From contig BNUH01000019.1 in assembly GCA_025997215.1 (NCBI GenBank), positions 1-46,161 of the forward strand: a DNA stretch of 46,161 nucleotides, read 5' to 3'. This DNA is from Clostridia bacterium. GTDB lineage: Bacteria > Bacillota_A > Clostridia > Christensenellales > Aristaeellaceae. The notes beneath the pieces are model-generated. The model made no database searches and had not been told where the DNA came from. It saw nothing but the letters and a program-made list of their open reading frames with translations. Position numbers and translations under genes: made by a program. Below, piece after piece: positions 1 to 7,327 of this stretch; positions within the stretch are counted from its first letter, which is position 1; each line of letters begins with the position of its first letter.

Positions 1-506
1 GTCCTCCCAAGGAAACCGCCTATATACATAACGTTATTAGGTATGTTAGGTTCAATTCGACCGCTTACCTCACAGTCTTTGATGTGTACATTCTTAGCAA
101 ACTGAATGAAGCCGCCAACACATACATTAGAATAGTAGCCAATCGGTCCAGAGAATGAAGTAATGTCAACATTCAAATGTATGTTTTCAATGACGATTCT
201 ATTTATGGGCTCATCCGGAAATTTTGAGAGATCAGTGTCATGAGCTGACCTCAACAATGGCTTATCCAGCGCGAAATTGGCCTGGCTTGAACCATTCCCA
301 CCAATGCGCACCTTGCCGCTAGTTTTTGTGCCGATTATCGTGACATTGTCCTTGATGGGTACCGTCGTCCACGTCTGACCCGGAAGGTCAGACCCGTCAA
401 CTACATCGTTAGGTATAAGTATAGTGTCGCCAGGATCCGCGGCAACTAAAAACGCGCGCAGCTGCCCCAGCTTTGTACCCGGGAACGGTTTGGTTGGCAT
501 GGTCAT
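1..506 (-). CDS. Beta-helix / GLUG-like repeat protein, N-terminal part (cut by window edge)
   Basis: Reading the minus strand from ATG at 506 gives an open frame all the way to base 1, so the C-terminus lies outside the window. An AAGGA six bases upstream supports this ATG; a second ATG at 500 (MPTKPFPGTKLG) is in frame. The opening, a short stretch ending in GDTILI then P-I-K-D-N-V-T-I-I-G-T-K, parallels the openings of the proteins at 4142-6175 (GDTIYIT) and 26273-27844 (DGTVYTV). After residue 110 it shows strand-turn repeats (IVIENIHLNV, VHIKDCEVSG, MYIGGFLG), as in right-handed parallel beta-helices with GLUG-type turns. No signal peptide or membrane segment is visible, so the location is unknown. 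It is the first of three related genes here, and an inferred family member rather than a named protein. Function unknown. Confidence 0.72.
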   Translation of the reverse strand, partial: MTMPTKPFPGTKLGQLRAFLVAADPGDTILIPNDVVDGSDLPGQTWTTVPIKDNVTIIGTKTSGKVRIGGNGSSQANFALDKPLLRSAHDTDLSKFPDEPINRIVIENIHLNVDITSFSGPIGYYSNVCVGGFIQFAKNVHIKDCEVSGRIEPNIPNNVMYIGGFLGR

Positions 507-646
507 CACCTATCCTTTTTCGTCAAATTCCTCCTTTCTCGCCCGGTCCCATACGATGCTCGTAAGGAGTACGTTAGTAATTTACGTACCTGGCGTTAGG
601 CCGTGTCTGTCCGGGATATTTTTAGGGTGGGGAAAGTCGGGCGATC

Positions 647-1080
647 ATGGTAAACGACGGCGGTATAACGAATCGGGTAATCGTTACGGACGGCAAGGGC
701 TGACGCATCAAGCCGAGCAGAATGCGCTGCAATTGGAGCAGGAATTGCGCGGCTTGGGTTCCAGCTACGACCGCGCGCGCCAGGACACGGCCAAATCGTT
801 CGCGGACGCGTATTCCCAGACCGGGAATGCGATGCTCGCGCGCGGGATGCAGCGTTCCTCATACGGCCAGCAGATTCAGTCGAATATCCAGATCGCTGGC
901 GGCCGGGCGCAGCAGGATATCAATCAGCAGCAGGTGAATGCCGAGACCAAGATTCGTGAGACCGCGTCCATGTACGACCGCCAGTTTCGGGAATCCTTGA
1001 CATGGCTGGCTGCGGATTATGAGACGAATGTCATAAAGTATGCTAAGAGCGGGCAATTTACTTACCATTCTTCGATTTAG
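647..1080 (+). pseudogene. Phage-like structural protein fragment, frame-broken at its start
   Basis: From about 690 to 1080 the plus strand encodes a glutamine-rich, helical protein tail (AEQNALQLEQELRGLGSSYD, then ARGMQRSSYGQQIQ). Its style resembles small proteins encoded among the structural genes of Firmicutes phages; this is recognition from memory, not a search. The only plausible start, ATG at 647, opens a different frame (MVNDGGITNRVIVTDGKG) that hits TGA at 701. A frameshift near 690-700 would be needed to join the two parts. The frame further upstream runs antisense to the beta-helix gene and is not credible as coding. The fragment sits divergently from the gene at 1-506. It is most likely a decayed remnant. 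Confidence 0.45.
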
Positions 1081-1174
1081 AATGTGTTGGATTCTTTATA
1101 ATGAAATTATTCAATGTCCATCATGCCCTCAAACATGGATTCGGTGACTTCGATTTTCATAGAGTTTCGATATC

Positions 1175-1203
1175 TTGACAAAATAAATAGATTGGCCTAT
1201 AAT
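1175..1203 (+). promoter_or_regulatory. Perfect consensus sigma-A promoter
   Basis: TTGACA at 1175-1180, a 17-base spacer and TATAAT at 1198-1203. Both hexamers match the housekeeping consensus exactly, and this is the strongest promoter seen in the window. It implies a leader of about 70 bases before the secreted protein at 1281. Confidence 0.88.
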
Positions 1204-1209
1204 ATTACC

Positions 1210-1245
1210 GTTATGCGGTTGTGATTACTAATTGCAACCTATAAC
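1210..1245 (+). other. Leader hairpin upstream of the secreted beta-helix gene
   Basis: GTTAT and GGTTG in the first half pair with CAACC and ATAAC in the second half, separated by a loop of about 13 bases. This would place a two-part stem at the 5' end of the mRNA made from the promoter at 1175. It could stabilise the message; no known riboswitch is recognised. Confidence 0.4.
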
Positions 1246-1280
1246 ACGTTAATAATAAACAATTATGGAGGATTTTTGAC

Positions 1281-4082
1281 ATGAAGCGTGGACTATCGTT
1301 CGTTTTACTCGTTGTGATGATTGTTGGACTGTTTTCATTCAACCTGACTGTTTCACTGGCGGATGATATGTATGACGACACTGAGCTTAACCGCGCGGTG
1401 GAGCTTGGTTTCGGCCCATTCCGATCGGATAATCCTGAAATAACCTACAGCGATTTCATGGCAATGCTGACCAGAACCGTCGAGCTTGCTGACGCGTCAA
1501 AGTTGGATTCTTGGAATAATTGGTCGGAGCTTGACAAAGCCAGAAACTCGATGAGGAATATCACTCGATCGAACGCATTCTTTGCGACATTATGCGCCGC
1601 TGAAACGCTTGGTGAGAGGTATACAGCGCACAATATACCCGATTGGGGCTTACTCTGGAACCGAATGGGTAACAATGAGGGGAATACTGCGCGGAATTAT
1701 CAGTTAGACGACAGCATTTTTTCACCTGAATTCTATTTGGAAACGCCAAACACTCTCTTTAATCCGCAAGATGATTATGAAAATAGAGCATCTGATGCTT
1801 TAGTGTTTTCTTTCAGCAGGATTTCGCTTAATTCAGGCAAGTCGTTGTTTGACATTGATGAAATAAGCGAAACCATGCGTCCGGAACAACCTCTCACCTA
1901 CACCGAAGGCATGCTTTCGGCGCTAAGGCTGTACGATAGCTGGCATGAACCCGCGACAACCGTCCCGACCATCGCTCGCACGCAAGCCGACCTGATTGAG
2001 CTTGATCGAGCGGCGAAGCTGGGCATCGGTTCATATGATCCGAACGTAGCGGAAGAAGAAATCGTGACGGTCGATCAGTATATGATGCTGCTGGATCGAG
2101 TCGTCAAACTTGTCGATAATACCAAGCTAGACAAATGGATCGCGGCATTTCCGGCTGCACGGTCAGAAACCAGAACGATGTCCCGCTTTGACGGCATGGT
2201 CGCGACGTTCTTCGCCGCGTATTATCTGAACGACGGGAACCTCAGCATCGATTACTGGGAGATTCCGTATTACGATCATCCGGCGATGCATGACATCATC
2301 ATCATCTACGATGAAACAATCTTTCCGCAAAATAGTGGAATGTTTCTCACCATCGGGCCTGATGTGAATAATACAACGGGATCCATCGAATCGTCGTATG
2401 ACACAATTCCATATTGGTATTCCTATGAAAAATTGTCACACTTCAGCGGCGAGCCGATATTTGAGTACGACAAGGCAAGTGAATCCATGCGCATCAACGA
2501 TCCGTTCACATACAGTGAAGCGTTGTTGGCGGCTGTTCGGCTGTACGACACATATCCGCACGGCGAGATCATCGAGCGTGACCCAACCGCTGAAGCCGAC
2601 GCGCAGATCCTCCGCGACGCCGAAGAAAGCAAACAGGCGATACTGAACACGCCGACGACCATTGAAGTCACGGGCAAGAAATATTATGTATCCAACTCCG
2701 GCGACGACCGCAACGATGGTTTGTCGCCCGAAAAAGCGCTCGCTACACTAGGCGGCGCGCGCGGGATGAATCCAGAGCCTGGCGACGGCGTATTCCTTGA
2801 GCGCGGCGGCACATGGCGGGAACGCGTCGATTGCATGGGCGGCGTTACATATTCCGCTTACGGCGAGGGACTAAAGCCGCGCATACTCAATTCGCCCGAA
2901 AGCGGCGTCGGCGCTGACAAATGGGAACTGTTCTACGACGCGCAAGGCAAGAAGGTATGGAAATTCTACAACGAGATGCAAGAAACGTCGGTAATCGTGT
3001 TCAACGACGGCGACAGTTATGCCAAGCGAATCATTCCGCTGTGGAATGGTCACGAGTTCGTTTACCCGTTTGATCAAACGAAACCGTTTGATCTTGCGGA
3101 AGGCCTCGGCGAGGATCTGACATTTGTTTCAACGTATGATATGAGCGCTTATACAGAGCTGCCGGTCGTGCCATTTCAAATGATGACAACCGGGCCGATC
3201 TACCTGCGCTGCGACGCGGGTAATCCTGGCGAACTGTATAGCAGTATCGAATTCGCCTCTACTACCGGAGAAGATACCAATACATATATGGGCATGATTA
3301 TGGGCGGACGCGGCAACGTCATACTGGATAATCTGTGCATAATGTACGGCTCAATGATAGGTATTACCGGCAGTAATCTCGGCATTACGGTGCAAAACTG
3401 TGAGGTAGCGTGGATTGGCGGCGCGGTGTTCTTCTACGAAGCCACCGTTCCGCATACTGGACTTGAACTCGGCGGCGGCGCAATCGGTATCAGCGGCGAA
3501 AACAATACAATCCATAACAATTACATACATGACGTAGCCGGAAGCGCCGTCTCAGCAGAGCTGGAAACAAGCGCATTTTCTGTAAACAGCACTGTTATTG
3601 ACGGAAATCTCATCGAACGCTGCCAGACTGGCGTTGCGTTCGGCACTCATGCGGACAGCGGTTCCAGTCTTGGTGATATTCAGATAAGCAACAACATCAT
3701 TTTGCACAACGGTTATGATTACAGCAACGATATATTTGACTGGCTGTATCAGGGCAAAACCGCTGAACTGTACCATGGCCACCATGCGAGAGTGTCGATA
3801 ATATTTAACATTGACAACAGCAACAGGATCGACGGAACCGTGAATGTAACTGGCAATACGCTGTATCAATCAAAATACACATTAGTCGCGCTCGCGTATA
3901 ATCCGGAATTCATCCCAAACTATTCCGGCAACACATACGCGCAAAACATCGGCGCGCTGATCGCGAACATGAAACCGTTCATATACAGCATCACTGGCGA
4001 TTATTGGGCGTCTGACAGCGCTCTGGCGCAGGCACAATTGGCGGACAAGTTAGGTGATCTGATAGGCGTCGTGCTGCCGTAA
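1281..4082 (+). CDS. Secreted protein: duplicated SLH-like N-terminus plus right-handed beta-helix
   Basis: 933 residues with a clear signal peptide (residues 1-27, hydrophobic core VLLVVMIVGLF, likely cut after SLA). GGAGG lies 8 bases before the ATG. Residues about 35-225 and 235-440 are two diverged copies of one domain. Each opens with A..LG(F/I)G and a YxxxMxxLxR(T/V)V motif, and ends in E(S)MR...P.TY.E...A(L/V)RLYD. The opening is reminiscent of S-layer homology domains. From about residue 466 (YYVSNSGDDRNDGLSPEKA) the chain enters a parallel beta-helix of the pectate-lyase-like / DUF1565 type, with repeated N-N-x-I turns (NCEVAWIGG, NNTIHNNYIHDV, IDGNLIERC). A role in binding or cleaving surface or plant polysaccharide is inferred from the fold, and no catalytic residues can be assigned. 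It is transcribed alone between its own promoter and a terminator. Confidence 0.8.
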   Translation: MKRGLSFVLLVVMIVGLFSFNLTVSLADDMYDDTELNRAVELGFGPFRSDNPEITYSDFMAMLTRTVELADASKLDSWNNWSELDKARNSMRNITRSNAFFATLCAAETLGERYTAHNIPDWGLLWNRMGNNEGNTARNYQLDDSIFSPEFYLETPNTLFNPQDDYENRASDALVFSFSRISLNSGKSLFDIDEISETMRPEQPLTYTEGMLSALRLYDSWHEPATTVPTIARTQADLIELDRAAKLGIGSYDPNVAEEEIVTVDQYMMLLDRVVKLVDNTKLDKWIAAFPAARSETRTMSRFDGMVATFFAAYYLNDGNLSIDYWEIPYYDHPAMHDIIIIYDETIFPQNSGMFLTIGPDVNNTTGSIESSYDTIPYWYSYEKLSHFSGEPIFEYDKASESMRINDPFTYSEALLAAVRLYDTYPHGEIIERDPTAEADAQILRDAEESKQAILNTPTTIEVTGKKYYVSNSGDDRNDGLSPEKALATLGGARGMNPEPGDGVFLERGGTWRERVDCMGGVTYSAYGEGLKPRILNSPESGVGADKWELFYDAQGKKVWKFYNEMQETSVIVFNDGDSYAKRIIPLWNGHEFVYPFDQTKPFDLAEGLGEDLTFVSTYDMSAYTELPVVPFQMMTTGPIYLRCDAGNPGELYSSIEFASTTGEDTNTYMGMIMGGRGNVILDNLCIMYGSMIGITGSNLGITVQNCEVAWIGGAVFFYEATVPHTGLELGGGAIGISGENNTIHNNYIHDVAGSAVSAELETSAFSVNSTVIDGNLIERCQTGVAFGTHADSGSSLGDIQISNNIILHNGYDYSNDIFDWLYQGKTAELYHGHHARVSIIFNIDNSNRIDGTVNVTGNTLYQSKYTLVALAYNPEFIPNYSGNTYAQNIGALIANMKPFIYSITGDYWASDSALAQAQLADKLGDLIGVVLP

Positions 4083-4102
4083 TAACCAGTTGATTAAGTA
4101 AG

Positions 4103-4132
4103 ATAGGCTGGCGGATATTTCTGCCAGCCTAT
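4103..4132. terminator. Bidirectional hairpin terminator
   Basis: ATAGGCTGGC pairs perfectly with GCCAGCCTAT around a 10-base loop. It lies in the 59-base gap between convergent genes ending at 4082 (plus) and 4142 (minus), so it can serve both. T-runs are weak on either side. Confidence 0.7.
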
Positions 4133-4141
4133 GTAATGATT

Positions 4142-6175
4142 TTATATCAAGAAATTCGGTTCCCCAAGCATCATGGAGTAGCAGACATAATGATTGAGCT
4201 TCCCGTTGGCATCCTGGGTGACCCAGACGCGGACTGGGAAGGATTCGACGTAGTTGAGCACGTGGTTGTTGCTGTTGCGGACGCGTCTGACCCAGAAGCA
4301 GTAGCTTCCGGGGTGGGACAGGGACGGGGAAATTAGCGGCAGTTTCATGATTCCCTTGCTGTCATTGGTGGCTTTGGCAAGCAGGGTGGTACCGTCGTCG
4401 GCGTACAGACCTACGGTGAAGCAGCCCGGACGCACGCCGTCGCCGTGGTTGAATCCGCACAGGGTGGCAGTGATGATGGGCGGGATGTAGCCGTACATGC
4501 ATTCCAGCATGTAAGGCGCTAACGGGTGCGCGGGATCGACGTCGATGGGATCGCCGCCGTTGAGTTGATCCGCGCCGTAATCGGGACCTTTGGAATTAAT
4601 CGTTACGCCCGGCGACGGATACACGCCGCCCGCGCCATGGTTATAGAAGGCATCATGCTTGAACCCATCGGTTATACTCCCATTATCGCCAATCAACAGC
4701 ATAGGCGGATAAGCATAATTATTTTCCAATAACAACCTTGAGTTCAGGTCTGGGTAGTTTGGCGGATCGGGGTTATCCTGATCGGGCAGGAATTGGCCGA
4801 GGATGCGGTGAACGTAATCGTTACCGTCACCGGGTGAAGCTGCATCATGTATCACTTTTATATACTCTGTGCTAGCGACATTATTTCGGATAATAGTTAA
4901 GCCAGAGACACCGTCATATCCTAAATAGTCCGTATATGTTACCGCGCCAACTATACCGCCTACACCTTCTGAAGCGGATTCAATGGTCTTAACTACCGAG
5001 CAAACCCCGCAATCTTCAACAATAGTGTTGCCATAGATTAGTCCCGCAATTCCGCCCACTCCATACATATCCCCGTGGACACTCCCGCGATTAAAGCAGC
5101 GTTGTATCAATGCGTAACTATCCTCGTACGAGCATCTAGCGAAGCCGACTATGCCACCGAGCATGCCGCCATTCCAGATATTACCATAATTGTCGCATTG
5201 GACAATGTCTGTATTTCCGTCGATGATTCCCGCGATTCCGCCGGTGTTGTTTTGGATCGTCATTCCAAATACATCACCATAATTGACGCATTCATGAATG
5301 CTTACCTTCGCTTCTGATTGCCAAGACCCAGCATACCCAACAATGCCGCCCATATCATTAAAGTCATTAAAATATTCAATATCAAGTGGTATTTTAATAG
5401 TTCCATTATTTCTGCATCGGATTATCTGTGATTTGTTGCCTTCATAAACTGAAAGGAAAGAAACTATACCGCCTACTTGACCTTGGGTGACTGTGATATC
5501 ACCATTATTAGTGCAATCTTCAATATAACATTCATTATAATCTTCAAAATAAGCTACAATCCCTCCAACTGCAGCATCACCGGTTATATTGCCATTGTTT
5601 ACACAATTAGTAAAGCGTGCTGTTTGATAAGGATCACTGGGGAGTTTTAAGACAGAACCAGCCAAACCACCGACATGATCGCTATTTGGAACGTCTAAAT
5701 CACAATTGTTTACACAATTATTCATTTCAAAGGCGCCCTTTGCCATTCCAATGAATGGGGAAACCGGACCTCTTTGGTCTTGATACTTGATATAACCCTC
5801 TGTTACGCAATTATAGAAACGACAATTATAGCCGTAGTCGATAAAACCAACAGAGGATGCTGGATCTGTAATTTCCATATGTAGCTCAATATTCTCAATG
5901 TCTGCGCTGACAGGCCATTGCCACGAGCCCTCCATCAACGCCACCTTCATTCGCTTGCCATCCACATCCTGGCCGATATGAATCCTCCCGCCTGCCTTGG
6001 CGGGTTTACCAATAATACTGAAGTGCGGGAGATCATCATAGAACACAATGGTAGTATAAGCGCCAAGGTTTTCGGTCAAGTCCTTGGTTATGTATATGGT
6101 GTCCCCCTCCGTTACGGCTAGGATAGCGTTGCGCAGATCGATGATGTCGCCGGAGGAAATAGTCTTGTCGGCCAT
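4142..6175 (-). CDS. GLUG-like repeat beta-helix protein with FctA/pilin-like C-terminal domain
   Basis: About 677 residues. The start is placed at ATG 6175 (MADKTISSGDII) because AAAGGTGG lies just upstream; the in-frame GTG at 6184 sits inside that ribosome site. The N-terminus (to about residue 110) resembles the other two family members. Residues about 110-400 are repeats of C-x-N-x-G followed by GGI(V/A)G (GGIVAYFEDY, GGIVSFLSVY, GGIVGYAGSW, GGIAGIIDGN, GGIVGFARCS, GGIAGLIYGN, GGIVGAVTYT), the hallmark of GLUG-type beta-helices. The last 95 residues (FTVGLYADDGTTLL, ATNDSKGIMKLPLI, then PVRVWVTQDANGKL) look like the Spy0128/FctA pilin isopeptide fold. The Glu usually found in its YxIKE strand is replaced (WVRRV), so an isopeptide bond is doubtful. 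There is no signal peptide. Its interior is AT-richer than the neighbouring housekeeping genes, which suggests transfer. Function unknown; possibly a surface or tail-like structural protein. Confidence 0.78.
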   Translation of the reverse strand: MADKTISSGDIIDLRNAILAVTEGDTIYITKDLTENLGAYTTIVFYDDLPHFSIIGKPAKAGGRIHIGQDVDGKRMKVALMEGSWQWPVSADIENIELHMEITDPASSVGFIDYGYNCRFYNCVTEGYIKYQDQRGPVSPFIGMAKGAFEMNNCVNNCDLDVPNSDHVGGLAGSVLKLPSDPYQTARFTNCVNNGNITGDAAVGGIVAYFEDYNECYIEDCTNNGDITVTQGQVGGIVSFLSVYEGNKSQIIRCRNNGTIKIPLDIEYFNDFNDMGGIVGYAGSWQSEAKVSIHECVNYGDVFGMTIQNNTGGIAGIIDGNTDIVQCDNYGNIWNGGMLGGIVGFARCSYEDSYALIQRCFNRGSVHGDMYGVGGIAGLIYGNTIVEDCGVCSVVKTIESASEGVGGIVGAVTYTDYLGYDGVSGLTIIRNNVASTEYIKVIHDAASPGDGNDYVHRILGQFLPDQDNPDPPNYPDLNSRLLLENNYAYPPMLLIGDNGSITDGFKHDAFYNHGAGGVYPSPGVTINSKGPDYGADQLNGGDPIDVDPAHPLAPYMLECMYGYIPPIITATLCGFNHGDGVRPGCFTVGLYADDGTTLLAKATNDSKGIMKLPLISPSLSHPGSYCFWVRRVRNSNNHVLNYVESFPVRVWVTQDANGKLNHYVCYSMMLGEPNFLI

Positions 6176-6243
6176 AAGAACCACCTTTCTTATACCGTCA
6201 TACAGTTCGGCAATTCGACAATATTGTCGTTTTGCTTAATAAT

Positions 6244-6510
6244 ATGCCCTTCGGTAGAATTGGTGACTGTCTGCCGTTTAAGTTGTGGTTACTTTGTAAA
6301 ACCTACGCGGTCAACGCATTGAGCAAAGGCATCGAGCACGCTTGATCCGAGAACGGCGGGATTAAGACCAGCCTGACCACACATTACAAGCCGCTCTACA
6401 AGGAAGTGGTTGTCTCTGGCGATAACGACACAGTCAAGCACATCGAGGATATGCTCACGTCGCTGGGCGTTGGGTATAAGTTATCCACGATCATGGGTTG
6501 GGCGGATTGA
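6244..6510 (+). pseudogene. Decayed ORF with in-frame TGA, upstream of the beta-helix gene
   Basis: One frame reads TYAVNALSKGIEHA, stops at TGA (6343-6345), and continues as SENGGIKTSLTTHYKPLYKE and on to GVGYKLSTIMGWAD, ending at TGA 6508-6510. Both halves look like genuine protein, so a single gene was probably broken by a nonsense change or indel. The ATG at 6244 opens the frame, but the first 18 codons are not convincing. The family is not recognised; a phage structural origin is possible. It is divergent from the beta-helix gene ending at 6175. Confidence 0.45.
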
Positions 6511-6530
6511 TGCGGGCGGATGTGGCAAGC

Positions 6531-6555
6531 GGGGCGGCGCGTGTTGCGCCGTCCC
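6531..6555 (+). terminator. Hairpin after the decayed ORF
   Basis: GGGGCGGCGC pairs with GCGCCGTCCC (one G-T pair) around the loop GTGTT, 20 bases after the stop of the 6244-6510 remnant. It has no T-run. It is probably the relic of that gene's terminator. Confidence 0.4.
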
Positions 6556-6662
6556 ACCGTGTTGCAGGAAATTATTTTGGCGAGTTGCTAAAATGTTACA
6601 AAACGCGAAATAATTAGTTGGTTGTGGCCGAAAAAAGCGAGGAAAATCAAGGCTGAAAAATA

Positions 6663-6837
6663 GAGGTTGCTGAAAAAGTCGCTCAATGGAAAAATTTGCA
6701 CAAAAATAGCTATGACAGAATAGCCATACTGTGTCAAAAAAGCAAGTTACGACAAGAGTTTTGCATTTGCTTCTTCAGTACCGTTTGTGCATATTGGTGT
6801 AGAGCAAATGCAAAGAGGGTACTTTTTCAGCAACCTC
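6663..6837. mobile_element. MITE-like unit with 17-bp terminal inverted repeats, copy A
   Basis: GAGGTTGCTGAAAAAGT at 6663-6679 is the exact reverse complement of 6821-6837. A second inner inverted repeat (GCATTTGCT / AGCAAATGC) lies inside. It is 175 bases, noncoding, and nearly identical to 25549-25724. Terminal repeats of this style occur on insertion sequences, so it may be mobilised by a transposase encoded elsewhere. No clear target-site duplication is visible. Confidence 0.62.
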
Positions 6838-7310
6838 AGCACTGTGCCCTCCCTCTCTGGACTCTCCCTCCTCAATGTTGGCTCCGCTCATTGGTCTATG
6901 ACCAACGTTCGATTGAGCTACAGGCACTGCCTTGTAAGGTTATCGAGGCTTCACGGCGAGGTAATCGTATTGGCGGGGCTTGTCATTATCATTATATAAT
7001 CATAACGCACCTCTGCTACCAACTCCGGATCATCTAAGCAAGTACGTAAACAACTATAAAACCATAACAGCCTCCCTCCACCAGCTATTGATCATCTAGG
7101 ATTTCATGTAAACAATATGATGCCAAGCCCCTTGCAATACTGTGCTGCTCTGGATAGCGTCCGTTTGGTCTCTTGCAACAGGTGCAACATGGCTGGGGAG
7201 AGGTGTCCAGAGGGGAGGGGGCGCCAGAGCGCCCTTCCCCTTTGGCCGTCCTTTTGGTTACTTTTCCCACGGACGGGAAAAGTAACGTACCCCAACCGCA
7301 GTTGGGGCAA
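6663..7310. repeat. Composite palindromic repeat, copy A (left arm missing)
   Basis: This 650-base noncoding stretch shares most of its segments with 25549-26237. It begins with the 175-base terminal-repeat unit (6663-6837). Next come a CCCTCCCTCTCTGG arm and an internal diverged inverted repeat that has lost part of its right half. It ends in two compact hairpins: GTTACTTTTCCC / GGGAAAAGTAAC with loop ACGGAC (7257-7286), and CCCCAAC / GTTGGGG (about 7290-7306). The outer left arm present in copy B is absent. The element ends 17 bases before the stop of the ABC gene at 7328. Short ORFs read through it are artefacts. Nothing else is seen between 6556 and 7327. Confidence 0.75.
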
Positions 7311-7327
7311 CCCACCCGCAGGCGCGC

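Noticed and set aside
424..646. Plus-strand ORF start at 424
   Set aside because: It runs antisense to a well-supported beta-helix gene, and only the part after about 690 looks like protein.
6343..6345. TGA read as tryptophan
   Set aside because: Many genes here end cleanly in TGA and use TGG for Trp, so an alternative code is not supported.
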